The notes under the pieces: generated by a model | Told to the model about the DNA's origin: nothing | Databases searched by the model: none | The model's input: only the letters and a program-made list of their open reading frames with translations | Program-made: the position numbers and the translations under genes | Shown: piece by piece, positions 34,208-49,200 of the stretch | Position numbering within the stretch: position 1 is the first letter of the stretch | Layout of the letters: the number at the start of each line of letters is the position of its first letter | NCBI RefSeq assembly: GCF_029852145.1 | Contig: NC_079976.1 | Span: 4,278,001 to 4,342,000, forward strand | Direction: 5' to 3' | Length of the DNA: 64,000 bases | Origin: Microplitis mediator | Lineage: Eukaryota; Arthropoda; Insecta; Hymenoptera; Braconidae

Positions 34208-37200
34208 ATGACAACGAGAACACCTCGTATGAGCATGAGTGGCCGCCCGGGAGGATTCTTCCGTGGCATGGGGAGCCAACATCATCACCACCATCATCAG
34301 CAGCACGTGAGCTTTGACCCAGAAGCACCGGAGCCACCACCTCCACCTCCGATGCCACAGTATCATCATCAGACATCGAATTTCCTCGAGAAACCCGATG
34401 TAGATAAAAAGGTCAAGGTATGTCATATATTATACACATAATATATTTATCGAACTAATATTTTTCCCCTTTATTACACCTCTCTATTGACCCTCTATCC
34501 AAAAGTCCACGGGTCCCCATCGAAGAGTCAACTCAAGTCAAACTTCCGCTTAAGTTTGCCCAGCTTGATTTGATCATGACAAAAAGTCACATCGAGATCA
34601 ACCTTCAGTATAAACTAAAAAAATATGATAAATTTATCGTTAACTTTTTTTGTCACTTCAATTTCCTCTCTACCATCCACCAGCTCCCGCTGTCATCTCT
34701 CTTATCTCTTATTTTTTTTTACAGTTTTTTTTTTTTTATTTCTTCCCTTACTTGCTTGCCTTCTTACAATTTACTTGATACCGTTCATTGTTGCTCCGAA
34801 AGATAAAAAAATAATTATTAATTTATCTATTACTCTACTATTGTTGTTAAAATAAAATTGATAGTAATGTCAAAGACACTTAAGCTTATTAAGATCTATA
34901 ATCCTGATAATTTAACTGTCAACCGTTAAATGTACGTTACACGATGGGTGGCAGAAGTGGTAGTGGAATGTATTGTAGATAGTCTATACAATATAGTCCA
35001 AGACGAGGCGTGGCGCGATTAAACCCCTTGAGATTGTCTGGACACCCTGGTTACCAAGAGGGTATGGGAAAAAAAGCTCGAGTCTTTGGACAGAGTGTAT
35101 AGCCATAGCCACGAGTGTAAGAATGAGGATAAGGAGAATGGTTGAGGGTGAGGAAGAGGGTAAGAGTAAGAGTTAAGGTGAGGGTGAGGGTGAAGAAAAG
35201 AATTTCTACAAGGCCACTGACGAGTGTTTACTCTGGCGCTCCCCGATGATTGTCGAGGAGAATTGCCACACCCTCACACCCCGCGATTCTCAATTCCACT
35301 GTATACATTGTCTCACATTCATACACACACACATACATACACATATATATATGTATACAATTCAATTCACTTTTATGCAACACTTGAACACATTCATTTT
35401 AAATGTTCATACACATTTTAATTATCAAAGTCAATGGCTATTATTAATTATTATTTATTAGTCATTTTAATAAAATAATTAATAAATTTTTATCATTTAT
35501 TAATTTTAATTTCACGTAAATTCAATTTATAAGAAATTTTAATATGAAATCGTACTCAGAAAAAAATTATTTTTTGGCGCCAAAATTTTTACATAATTAA
35601 TTAAAAACAAAATTTTCTGTAGATGAGAAAAAATGTTTTGTGCTCTTCACGAGTAAAAATTTATTAAATTTCAAAAATTAAAAATTACCATGACAAATGC
35701 AGTACTGATGGGACTACAAATTTTATGAAACTGTTAAACTTAAATGTTTTATTTGTAGAAGAAAATCCAGTTATGGCTGTGATAAATTTTTAGCTGTGTA
35801 ACAGTTGAATTTATTGTCTAGTATACAATTTAAAGTTTTTACTCCACCGCTTATAAATTTCCGTCTCTAAACAGTTAAATTCAAAGTTTGTATATTTAAC
35901 AGTTCGTAAAATTTTAAGGTCACCGTAAAATTTCTACATTTATATATTTTATAATAATAGTAATAATACTAGACTAGTTTTCATGAGTGGCGTAAAATAT
36001 TATTTGAATTTTTTTTAAAAAGTCAGATCCATTATCATCTATCATTCCAATTTTTATCAAATTTTACACTTTTTTTCACTCCGACTACTTTTATATCAAT
36101 TTTACAAACGATTTCTCAAATGTATTCAATGCACATTTTCCCACAAAAAGTATCAAGACACGTTTTTTTTTTTACAGTTATATATAATAGTAAAATATAT
36201 AAACAGTAAAATTTTTTTTTATGTCAAAAATTATTAACACAAAATTGATTATTGTAATGAAATTTTAAAAAATTTAATGATTTAAAATTTAAATCCGATT
36301 ATTCATAAATTTATTAATTAAAATATTTTCATTGTCATTCAAATGAAGGGACAAATAGACACTGAGAGAACGTAAAAAACTTTTGACACCTTGATCTTTT
36401 AATTTTCATTTACATTAAAAAATATAAATTAAGTTCTATCGAAAAAAATCGATCTATCGGTTGACCCTGCGGGCCAGCCCCAAAACTTCCTGCCGTTTTC
36501 AAGCTCCTGAAGCTCAAAAACGTTATTGTGAAAACATTTTCGAGCTCTTCGAGACAGTATCATCTGCCCGCATCCGCCCGACGTCGATTACTCAAAAAAA
36601 AAATTTCTCCTAGGACTTTTTATATTTTTTCCTACTAAAGAACATCATAATGAACAAAAAACGTTTATATTGTGATGGGTTATTCTTAACAGGAGCAAAG
36701 GTACGGGCCACTCTGCATAGGAAATCATGAACAGCCTCATCCTCATTTATCTTAATTTATCCTGATATGGGTCTGAACTCGAAAAATAAATTTTTCTTAA
36801 GACTTTTTATGTCCTTTCCTACTAGAGGACATCATGATGAACAAAAAACGTTTATATTGTGATGGGTTATTCCCAACAGAAGCAAAGTTACAGGCCACTT
36901 TTCTTAGGAAGACATAGAAAACCTCATCTTCACCCATGTTCACCCATGTTCACCAATCCTCATATGGATCTGAACTCAAAAAATAAATTCAAAATTTTTT
37001 TACGTACCTTTTTTACTCCTTAAATTTTTTATTTACACTTAAAACATACATTACCCCCTCCCCCTGTCCCACTTTTAAGAAGGTAATAAACTAAAAATAA
37101 AATTTTTATATCACAATGGCGTAAAGAAAAATTAAATATTAAAATCACTTAAGAAAATACTTAAATTTCGTCCATTTATTCGCTGACTATTTTACAAGCA

Positions 37201-40200
37201 TTTTTAAATATTATTAGCGACACAGTATTCATGGAATGATGGAAGAAGAAAATGTAGTAAGGCCACATCAAGAGATGGCAAGTCTTTCTTTGGCTGAAAA
37301 AAAATATCTTCTAGCTGTTGAACGCGGTGATGTTGCTTCTGTAAGGAGGTAATTTAATTATTTCACCGTTAATACAATAATAGAGGCGTAAAAATGTCCA
37401 CTCTATTCCATAAATTTAAAAAATTACCATAACATTTTTTTTTTTAATTATAATTAAGGTAAAAGACGTAGTACCCGATCAGGGAACTAGTACTCGATCA
37501 CTCATGTATTTGTACAGATATATTTAGTAAAATTCAGTGAATATATCTATACAAATACATGGGTGATCGGGTATTGCACTGTAAAAAATTTTTTGGACCC
37601 GGTGTAGTGTAAATGTCTCGGTGTAAAAATTTTTGTGTGAAAATTACACCAAATTTGCCGTTAAATTTAAGCGGTGTAAATTAAAAATTTTTACACCTCA
37701 AACGTGTAAATGCATAACTCATGATAATTTTGCGTTAAGAAAATTAATCATAAAAATATTTAAATGTTCAAAATATTATTTAATATCTAAGTAAAATTAA
37801 ATGATCCTGAAGTTAGCAGACAATTAAAAATTTTCGGATTTTTTTTTTCAACAAATCAATTACAAAAAAATAAAAAATAAAAATATGCACATGTAGAAAA
37901 TTAAAAAAACTACAGGTGTAATTTTTTAAAATATTTTTTTTATCGTTTATCACCTAAAAAAAAAATCCAAAAATTATTAGACGTCAGCTAACTTCAGTAT
38001 CACAAAATTAATGTAGTTATTGATTAAGTAGTTAAAAATATTCAATGAACGTTTGTTGCTCATTAACCAAAATTACAACGAGTAACACGGAATGGTGTAA
38101 AAAAAGTAGATTACACCGTGTTAATATTACACGGATGGAAAATTCACACAGATAATTTTACACCGTTATTTGACACTACACAGCCGTATAAAGTTCTCCC
38201 CGTCCATTTTTACACCGAAATTTTTTACAGTATGGGTCTCTTACCTTATTCGTTAAATTGAATTTTTTAAATTAAATTAAATTTAAAATAAAAATGAAGA
38301 ATAAATAAAATAATTTAAGGATGTTACAACGAGCTCAACAGGACGAGTGGATAAAAATAAATTGTGTGGATCCATTGGGCAGATCAGCGCTTCTAATGGC
38401 AATAGACAATGAAAATCTTGAGATGGTTGAGTTATTAATAGAGTACAAAGTCGACACTAAAGATGCATTATTACACGCAATATCTGAAGAATTTGTAGAA
38501 GCTGTTGAGGTGCTTCTCGAGCACGAGGAGACTCTACACAGGAAAGGCGATCCCCACGTAAGCAGCTCGGCTGTGTCGTCTGCTTGTCATATGCCCGTTC
38601 GTAGCTTGTACTATTCACGTAATAACTTGTGTTGGTTTATTTTATTTTATTTTATTATTGTTATGTTTATGTTTATGTTGTCATGCTGCACAATTCACTT
38701 ATACAACTATCTGATGCTTATACAGTAAACAGTTTTATTTTAAATTAATACTTTTATTTTTAACTTTTTACTGATTACTTCTGTACCAACTGTTACTGCA
38801 AGCTTACTTAACTTTATTAAACTTTTTTTTTGGTATAACAATATTAAAGTTACATTTGTCTTTGTCTATGATAATAACAATAACAACAAAAACAACAACA
38901 ACAGAGTTGGGAAGCACTTCATCCAGACACAGCAACTTTTACTCCAGATATTACGCCCCTAATTCTCTCAGCTCATCGAGATAATTATGAAATTATTAAA
39001 ATACTTTTGGACCGCGGTTCTGTTTTGCCTATGCCACATGATGTTCGTTGTGGGTAAGTTTATTTACTTACTAATAATTTATTACTGAAATTTCGGTTCC
39101 CTAACGTTTCATCCGCAGACCTTAAATCCGCAACGTTGTAAATCGGTAATGAGCTCTTTTTTCAAAGGTTTTGTGTGTGTGTAATTACAATAGTATATTA
39201 ACACACTCACGCTTGCAATGGTACTGAAAAAATTATTATAAAGTCGCGGATTTAATGTCCGCTGATAAACATTCGTGATACCAAAATTTCAAAAATAACA
39301 CGCGAAAATTTTCTGTGACTTGAAAATTTTTTGGTCCAGTAAAAAATCAACTGAAGATCTACAGTTTTTTATTTTGATTAGAAATATCATTAATTACTAA
39401 CATTTAAAGTAATATCCTCTAGTATTAAAAATTATTGTCACGAAGTTTCAAATTTTGTAATTTAAAATTTGTGAACAAAAATTTGGACAATAATCTTTTG
39501 AAAAATTCTTCTAGACTTAGTCATAAAAAAATTAATTTTTTTAAACATTCAAGCATATATTTATATATAAGTATAACATATTTTGATAGTTAGTATTTTG
39601 AACAAACTCTCCATGAGAATGAAAAATTTGAAGAATCATCAAATTATTTATTTTTTATCTTCAAACTACGTGGCCATAAAAGTAAACAATCATTAATTTT
39701 TTTGGACATATTAATGAGTAATTTAAAAAATTTGCAAGTTCAAAAAAATCTATAGGCTGTGAAAAATTTTTTTTTTTTTAATATCGATTAAATTTTTTAT
39801 TATTTTGTAAAAACTTATTAAAATAATTTTATTTTATGCAGAATATGTCGGCAAAAGTAAAGTTTTCCAACTATTCTTATTATAATAAAGAAAATTTTAA
39901 TTATCACGAGTGACAGTAATGATTATAAATAATAAATTTTATAATTGTAAGTAGTACTGATAAATAATTAAACGGGATGTAGGTGTGACGAGTGTGTAAC
40001 CTCAAGAATGGAGGATTCGCTGCGACATTCAAGAAGTAGAATAAATGCATACAGAGCACTGGCATCTCCTTCACTGATAGCTTTGTCTTCCAAAGATCCC
40101 ATTCTTACGGCCTTTGAATTGTCGTGGGAGTTACGGCGACTGTCTTTCCTAGAGCACGAGTTCAAATGTGAATACCAGGTGTGAATAAAATTCAGGGATT

Positions 40201-43200
40201 ATTATCATTATCACTTACATCCCAAGATACTTTATTAATTCACTGTAGCTTATAATTTATGTAAATTTACTTTTCAAAGTGGATTTCGTTTACTCATACC
40301 AACACAAACTTTGCACAAACAATTTGGTATTCAACAAATACCTACTAGAATTCATCAAATATAATTTATCTAAGTTCCTCTTTATCGGATTTCAGGAACT
40401 TCGACGTCAGTGTCAGGATTTCGCTACTGCACTCCTAGATCACACGAGAAGTTCCCACGAACTTGAAGTACTTCTCAATCATGATCCAACGGGACCAGCA
40501 TTTGAACACGGGGAACGTATGCATTTGAATCGGTTGAAATTAGCTATTAAACTTCGTCAAAAAAAGGTTTTAATTTCTATCTTATTGAGAAAATACAAAA
40601 AAAATTAAATTTTTATTTTTTATCTCAAATTTCCTAAACTCAAAAATTTCGAACCTCTATAAAATTTAATGATACGGAAGTCAGCAGACAATCGTCAATT
40701 TTCGGATTTTGTTTTTAACCATTTAAATTAAAAAAAAAAAAGAAACCAAAAATATGCACATGTAGAAAATTTAATAAACTATAAGTGCAATTTTTCAAAA
40801 TATTTTTTTTTTTATAATTCATAGTTTTTATAAAAATCCAAAAGTTATTAGACGTCGGTTAACTTCAGTATCATTAAAATGAATCGTATCGACTACAAAA
40901 AATCGATACCCAAAATTTTTTAACATTTTTGTATTCAAGTATTTTTTTTTTCGTACGATAATTTTCTTCAAAATCCTAGATTTCAAATTTTGGCGGGAAA
41001 AAAAAAATAATTTAATTTTTCGTATAATTTTAATACTGATAATAATAAAGACATTTTCGGTCAGTTTGTTGCTCACCCAAATGTACAGCAGCTCTTAGCG
41101 TCAATTTGGTACGAAGGATTACCAGGGTTCCGCAGAAAAAATATGGTACTGCAGGTATTAGAAATAGTGAGAATCGGAATTCTCTTTCCAATCTTCAGCG
41201 TTGCATACATAATCGCACCTCACAGTAACTTCGGACAAACAATGAGGAAGCCTTTTATTAAATTCATCTGCCACTCTGCTTCCTACTTCACATTTCTCTG
41301 TAAGCAACAACAACAAAACTCATAACTTTACATCTTTAAAATAAAACCAAAGCCAAAATAAAATATTAATATACATCAACAGTCATGCTGATACTTGCCA
41401 GCCAGAGGATAGAAAGTGTAATTGGTCTCTGGATGGGTCAAGATATCTCTGAACACGAGCAAACAACTCCAACAAAACGCGGAGCAGCTCCAACTCTCGT
41501 TGAATGGTAAGTATTATAAACTATTGATCGTTTTTGTCAACGTATCTGTTAAATTACGCAACCGCTTACTTGGTTACTGGGTCAACAAATATATTATCAT
41601 CATTATTATTCAATAGATATTTAATGTTCCATTGTATTTTATTGCATTGTTTTGTATAACAGGTTTATCTTGGCCTGGGTGTCAGGACTAATTTGGTCCG
41701 AAGTTAAACAACTGTGGGATGTAGGACTCGAGGAATATGCTAATGACATGTGGAATGTAATTGACTTTGTCACAAATTCACTTTACGTTGCCACTGTCGC
41801 GTTAAGAGTTGTGGCTTACTATCGAGTTCAAAAGGAAAATGAAGGGCAATTAGCTGGTATGATAGTTGAACTCCAGAGAGAGCAATGGGACACGTGGGAT
41901 CCCATGCTCATATCAGAGGGACTTTTTTCAGCTGCTAACATTTTCAGGTAATTTTATTTATCAATTTATTAAACCAACCGGTCATAATTATTATTTGCAA
42001 TTATATTACAAGTCCTTTATATCTTTAATAGCTCGTTGAAGCTGGTTTATATCTTCTCGGTAAATCCTCATTTGGGTCCACTACAGGTATCATTATCCCG
42101 AATGGTTATGGATATTATGAAATTTTTTTTCCTCTATGTACTTGTATTATTTGCATTCTCCTGTGGTGAGTGGTACGTTAATTAACGAATTTATAAAACT
42201 TAATTATGGTTATTATTAATCCGTACTTTTACTTTATCATATTTATATTAGGACTCAATCAACTGTTGTGGTATTACGCGGATATGGAGAAAAAAAGATG
42301 CCCGTCGGCTTCGTATCCTTACAGTAATAACAATACCACCACTGATTCAAATGCTTGTATTGTTTGGAGACGTTTTGCTAAGTAAATATTTATCACTTAT
42401 AATTACACAGTTAAATTTTATTTTTCGTAATCATAAGCAAATCCTCTAGTTATTGGACGTGGAAATTTTTTGATCTCTTTGCTTGATGTTAAAAAAATGT
42501 ATGGAGAAAATTAAGCAGCGTCAAATAATTTTTTTTATTAGAAATCACTAGTTCTGTGAAAAATGGACGGACTTACACTGTAAAAAATTCGCGGAGTGAA
42601 TGCGGATTAAAATTCGGAGTGAATGCGGAGTGAATGAATTTTTAATTATTCACTCCGAAGGGAAGTTTTGGAAATATTATTAATAGAAAATAACTCCACT
42701 AAATAAAATCGAAGTAAATAGTCACGTATTCATTACTGAACAGTTGACACACACACACACACACACACACACGCACTCGCACACACACTGTTTAACAGTT
42801 CAATATAAATTAATAAAAATTCATTTAAATGTTAAAACTCCGGACCGTAATGAATTGGGAGTGAAATGAAATCCGCGTCACTCCGAGATCACTTCGCTAA
42901 AAAAACTACCAATTCACTCCGCATGCGGAGTGATTTTTTTTTAAACTCCGGAACTCCGAGTGGTGAAGTGAAATCGGATTGAAATTAAATCCGGATTCAC
43001 TCCCGATTTTTTACAGTGTAACGACTTAAAATATTTATTTTTTATATCCATAAATAATTGATAGAGTACTCGGCGCGATACCGAATTGGTCTGGGTTCGA
43101 TTCCCAGTTCGGGCTATCAATATTTTTCTCAATTTATCTATAAATTGTCTTATTGAGTAGGGTTTCATGTTTAGGTTTCCACAATATTTAAATGGTACAT

Positions 43201-46200
43201 TCGCATAATTATTTTGAATTAAAGACGTTTTTCATAAATTTTCAAACGAGAAATTTTAGCGGGAATTCTAATTTGAATATTACAGAAACATCATTTATTA
43301 AAATCTTTTAAAATATATATACCGTTTCGAGAGTTGCTTGTTTATATGTGAGGTGGAAATTCAAGCAATTACGTCTGGTAAATATAATATATACATATAT
43401 ACCATTTTCAGCTGGTATTTATGTAGCATAAATATTAAATATGTTTTGCGCAAATATACGTATTTCAAAATTTATGTACTAATAGTATCGCATAAACAAA
43501 CCACTGGGGATGTTGATTTCGGAATGTCCATTAGTAAAATTAGGAAAAGACTTATGGCCAGTTTTTAATGGTTGGTTAACAAAAATTGATTAATAAACTT
43601 CAATATTTGCAGTCATTTTCCAAAACTATAAATTAGAAACTTCACCGACCATCTTACAGTTTCCGGAACGTAATTTTTTTTATATTATAAATTTGATTGA
43701 AAATATTCTATTAACTTGAAGAAAAATTCAGGATTTTGCTCACAAAATTAATGTATTGCGATTAAATGACTAACGACGCGACTCAAGAAACGATACGATA
43801 AAATATCCGATTAAATTTATCGATAAGGTTTCGGTTCTCAGGCTAAATCATTTCCAATATCCGACTGCTTCGGTTTCAGATAAAAAAAGCTCTAACATTT
43901 ATACCTAATCTTAAGTAATCGATTTAAAGTGAACGCAATAAAGTGTTGACGATTATAAGCTTAACTTAAACTTAAGCCTCTACTTTTTAAATATCAAATG
44001 AAATTTATTTACCATCACTCTTTTTTATATTTTATCTACACTTTTCATTCGTTCAAATATTTTAAGAGATTTTTCATACGGCCATCACACATTCAAATTT
44101 AAAAAATAAAAAATTTATCGAGTGAAAGTGATCACATAATGCACTTAAATTTTTTCTAGGCTGCAAACATGTCATGTATCCGAACAAAAAAATCACAGAC
44201 AACATTAAACTTGATACGTTTTCAAGCCTCGAGCTCTCATGACATAAATTTTCTATCACGTTTAAATTTAACATAAAAATCTATGAAAAGTAAATCCGAT
44301 TTCCGGGAAAAACAAAAATTGTTATTAAAAAAAGAAAAAATTTTTGATTCCAGCCTTTTTGAAACAATTCAAACACTTTTTTGGGCAGTATTCGGTCTAA
44401 TAGATCTCGAAAGTTTTGAACTGGACGGTATCAAAGTATTCACAAGATTCTGGGGCATGCTGATGTTCGGTACTTACTCAGTTATAAATATAGTCGTATT
44501 ATTAAATCTACTGATCGCAATGATGAATCACTCGTATCAGCTGATATCCGTAAGTACGAACTGTAATTTCTTAAGCTCTATGTGGGATATCATTTTTTTA
44601 CTATGCGATGACAGGCAATTTTACTAGTACATTTTTTGCTGCTCTATAAAAAACTGTAATCCATCTCCGTAATGCATTTTTCCATTCTTACTCTTCGTCT
44701 TTATGCCAATAGGAGCGTGCAGACGTTGAATGGAAGTTTGCAAGAAGCAAATTATGGATCAGTTACTTCGAAGAAGGGGGAACTGTACCACCGCCGTTCA
44801 ATATTATACCGACGCCTAAAAGCATGTGGTACATAGGCAAATGGATCTATAGAAAATTCTGTGGGCATAGTAGAGCTGCTAAAAAAGAACACATGAGAAC
44901 TATACGTGTAAATATCATATTTATATTAATATATTAAATATATGAATAATTATTCAATCACTCTCTACACTATAAAAAGAGCGGTGTTAAAAATGGACTC
45001 ATTTTAACTTCGCCCGGTGTTAAAATGAAATTACACCGGTGTAGGAGGCGTAATTCGGCGGTGTTAAAATACCGGTGTCAAACCGGGGTAAAAGTGAAGA
45101 AAGTAAAAATATTCACAGAGTAAAATATTTTAACACCGGTAAAGAATATTTACACCGGTGGCGGGGTTATTTTAACACCGGGGAATTTTTTTTAACATCG
45201 GTCTAGAATATTTACACCGACGGCGGCGTTATTTTAATACGTCTAGAATATTTACACTGGTGACGGCGTTATTTTAAAACCGGGGAATTTTTTTTAACAC
45301 TGGTCTAGAATATTTACACCGGCGGCGGCGTTATTTTAACACCGGTCTAGAATATTTACACCGGCGGCGGCGTTATTTTAACACCGGTCTAGAATATTTA
45401 CACCGGTGGAGGAGTTATTTTAACACCGGAGAATTTTTTTTAACACCGGTCTAGAATATTTACACTGGCGGTGGCATTATTTTAACACCGGAGAATTTTT
45501 TTTAACACCGGTACAGAATATTTACAGCGGCGGCGGCGTTATTTTAACACCAGTCTAGAATATTTACACCGGTGGCGGCTCTATTTTCACACCGCTTTCG
45601 GTTTTAAAATTTAACACCGTCGATTTTAACACCTACACCACTTAGACTTACCCCGGTGATTTTTTACAGTGTATTTATGGTCGTAAAATTTTTTTTTATT
45701 TATCTGCTGACTGATAAAAAAGTTTTAGATGTCAAATTAATTTTTTAAATTTCTGACAAAAAAAATTCAAGATGCTTTAATTTTAAAAAAATTTTAATTC
45801 AAAGAAGATGTAACTTTAATTAAAATTCTTGGATTGAATATCTATTTTAGAGTACTTTTAATTCTTTTAATGTTCACAAGTATTTCGCAAAGTTAAAAGT
45901 AAAGAGAAACTGAGTTTTTAATAAAAAATTTAACTTCAATCTGTCGCATTCGAACTTTTAAAGTTTCGGCTATAAAATAAAGACCAATAAACTCTACTAT
46001 TTCTTTTACTTACTTACAATTTTTTTAGTGCATTCATTAACTAAATTAATCATGTGACAAAATGGAAAGTTTTCTATGAAATTCTTATTGAAAATACTGA
46101 TAATTTTTATTGAAATCAACTGCAGTTAATAAAATGAAATAAAAAAAAAATTTCAAGCCACATTAAACATTTTTTACGACTACTAATAGGAAAATCCATA

Positions 46201-49200
46201 CAACAAATTCACAATAAATAAAATAGCAAACAATTCAAGAGATAAATAGCAGAATTATTTGTTGAACTTTAAATTAAAATTTCCGTCGTAAAAAAAGTTT
46301 TAAGCGACGATATCTAAAATCAATAGTCAGTACGCGATGAGAATTCAAAGCATAGAAATAAAAAACTTGAAGTAATGATAAAAAAATTACACAATGTAGT
46401 ATAATATCAGATCAATAAAAGTCATGTGATCCCTGGATGAGCCGTAATAAGAGAGTTTAAATTTCGTTCCATTAGCGTAAAGCGAAGCAGGCGTCAGAGC
46501 GAGATCTGAGGTATCAAAGTATCATGAGAAATCTCGTGAGAAGATACGTGACTGTGGAGCAGAGAAAAACCGAGGGTGAAGGTGTCACTGAAGACGACGT
46601 CAATGAAATAAAGCAGGACATCAGCGCATTCAGATGTGAACTTATTGAGATCCTGAAGAAGTCTGGAATGAATACATCAACATCCTCTGGAACCGGTACC
46701 GGTGAGCCCCAGTCTCCCTCCTGCACTCCTTTATCATCTTCACTTTATAACAATATAAATATCTATATATATATAGATATATATTTACAAATAAATACTT
46801 TGTATTCATCCTGTAGCTTAGCACTCACTATTCAAATCCAACGCTTTTATGACCTGCATGAAATCTCTTTAATATGTTTCGAATATAAATATCAATGAAG
46901 ATACGAGCAAGTCATATTATTGAATGTTCAAGGCGCTGGGGGTAAAAAAAATAGACAGAAAGAGCGAAGATTGATGAAAGGATTTAATATTGCGCCCCAG
47001 CCACCCGGTGGCAGTGGAACTTTACCGCCGGTTGCGGAGTTTATTGCGTCTCTACAGCAGGCTCAGGACGAAAACTCGGAAAATCAGGAGCTCTTCGGTA
47101 GCACATTGAGTAGCATATTTGGACCTGCAACTACTCCTAAGAAGAACCCTCATCATATTAGCACAAATAGTGTACCGGGTCTGACGACTAGCAATCGACA
47201 GAATCGGTGCACACGCAATGGATCCCGTAAACGCCGCTGGGGAACTTTGATTGAAGCTGCCAAAGCACGTTCACGGCTCATTGGTAAATTTATTATCTTA
47301 TTAAGTGTACTAGTTTACAAAGTTTTGTACTAGAGTGCATAAACTAGGTTTCTGAAGTTACTTTTGAGGTTGATAGAGAATCTTCTATTTTAAATTTAGT
47401 ATCTGCGCTGGGTTTCGAGTGTAACAACTTTTATTATTCAGATAAAACATTTTCTTGGGGACTTTAAACTTAAATTAATGAACGTGTAATTTCATTTTCA
47501 AAGACTGAGTGTTTTATAGATCAAAGTTCAACCCTATAACGCTTTAATGAACTCATTAAAAAAATAAAATGATTATTTTATAAAACAAAAAAAATAATTA
47601 AAATTAACAAGACTGGCTTTGGTTTGAATTATTGTATTGAGATGCAAAACAAGTCATGATAAACCTCAAAGACTATACTTTAAGAAGCTTTCAGAAATAT
47701 GTCAAATAATAAACTCAAGAGTTTTGAGTCAGAAGAAAGAATAGAAAGCTGCTTAATTTTATTGTTTTGTTTTTGAACTGTAGCTTAGGGAAAAAGTGTT
47801 GGGTTAAATCAATGAAAAGCTTTCGAAAGCTCAGTTTCAGCTTTGAAATGAGAGAATCATAGGCTCTATAATTTTTTTTTCCGAGATCAGATAATTTTCA
47901 GCGAAAGTCTTCTTTGCTACGTCATTAAATAAAACGGGAATAAAGTGACTCAGGGAAATTTAAGAAATTGAAAATTGAAGCTTGGGGAATACGCATTCAA
48001 GTTAATTTATTATAATAGATTTAAAAACTTTTTTAGTATACCGAGGAACGAAAATTGACTGAATTCATCCTTGGGTCGGTTTAAAGTTTATTTATAAAAA
48101 AATTTTTTAGCTATTTAATTATACCGGTTTTGGAAAGTATACATTTCAAGCTTTAAAATATTTTTTTCGTGCGATTTGTTTCTACGGAGACGTCAACGTA
48201 ATTTTGTAATAGTGAAAGTAAGCTTTCTCAGTATCCTCAAACATACAAGAGCTGAGGCAATTGTAAAACTATAAAAAAAAAAGTTATACTCAAAAATGAA
48301 TATTAAATTTCCATCACAATTTTAAATTTCGCCTCGACTTTGCGACGGCTGGATTATAATTCAGCTTAATAGAATTTTATTCATAGAAAATTAAAATTCA
48401 ACATCACAAGAAACGTCAAAAGTAATATTTAATTGCCCAAAAAAATTTAAATTTTATTTAGCCGGTAGATCGAGGTCTGAAGATTCCATGTATCCACCAG
48501 CGTCTGAAGACGGCGGATTCCGTTCCGAGGGTTCATCAGATTCAAAATCATCTTTAGACGGTGCCCCGCAACTTCCATCAACTCACGAACATTCCCAAGT
48601 GACAACCCAGAGCACCAACGGACGTAACGATAATCACCACGTGTTTTCTCACGGTCTAGGTCCAGCTCTCGCAGCTCTTCGTAAGAAGCGCAAAAAATTT
48701 TCCGCATCTCGTGCTTCGACTCCCGTAATAACCAGCGAAAATGCCAGTACTGTCGACAGTTTATCAACGTTGCCAGTTCGAAACTCATCGGCATCTTCGG
48801 CGATCGGTAAAACGACGAAAAATCAATTACACCGAGCTAGCAGTGTCCCAGCTCGCAGTCCAGATCTTTCGGCGCACAATTTATCAAGACGGCACGACTC
48901 GACCCAGAGTCAGCAGCCAAGTCTCGACACCATTGAGATTGTTAGTGTTAGTGAGCGACTCGGTAAGTCCTTGGATCATTAAAATAAATATCATTACTGA
49001 TATTGATTATCATACTTTTTTTTTATTTTCATTTCCTCTTGCTCGCGTAAAGAAAACGATGATGTAAGAATAGATGTTGAACCGCTGAGTCCTTCAACGA
49101 CGGAAGAAAGTTTTCTGGGTCAACCGACAACCTCAAGGGACTCAGTACCAGTTCAGAGTCTTACAACAAGCGTCAAAAGAAACGGTTCTGCGACACAATT

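Noticed and set aside
34208..34417. Separate small His/Pro-rich gene rather than Trpgamma exon 1
   Set aside because: Its donor phase fits the acceptor at 37217 exactly, giving continuous frame into the Trpgamma-specific segment before the ankyrin repeats.
43061..43117. Apparent tRNA gene (B box GGTTCGATTCC)
   Set aside because: The 5' half is missing, the anticodon arm lacks a standard 7-nt loop, and the same sequence plus tail occurs inverted at 59789. It is a SINE head.
42941..43168. Minus-strand 75-aa frame across the SINE
   Set aside because: It arises entirely from SINE and transposon sequence.
48447..48794. 115-aa minus-strand frame opposite Trpgamma exon 16
   Set aside because: It is a shadow of the coding exon on the other strand, with no independent evidence.
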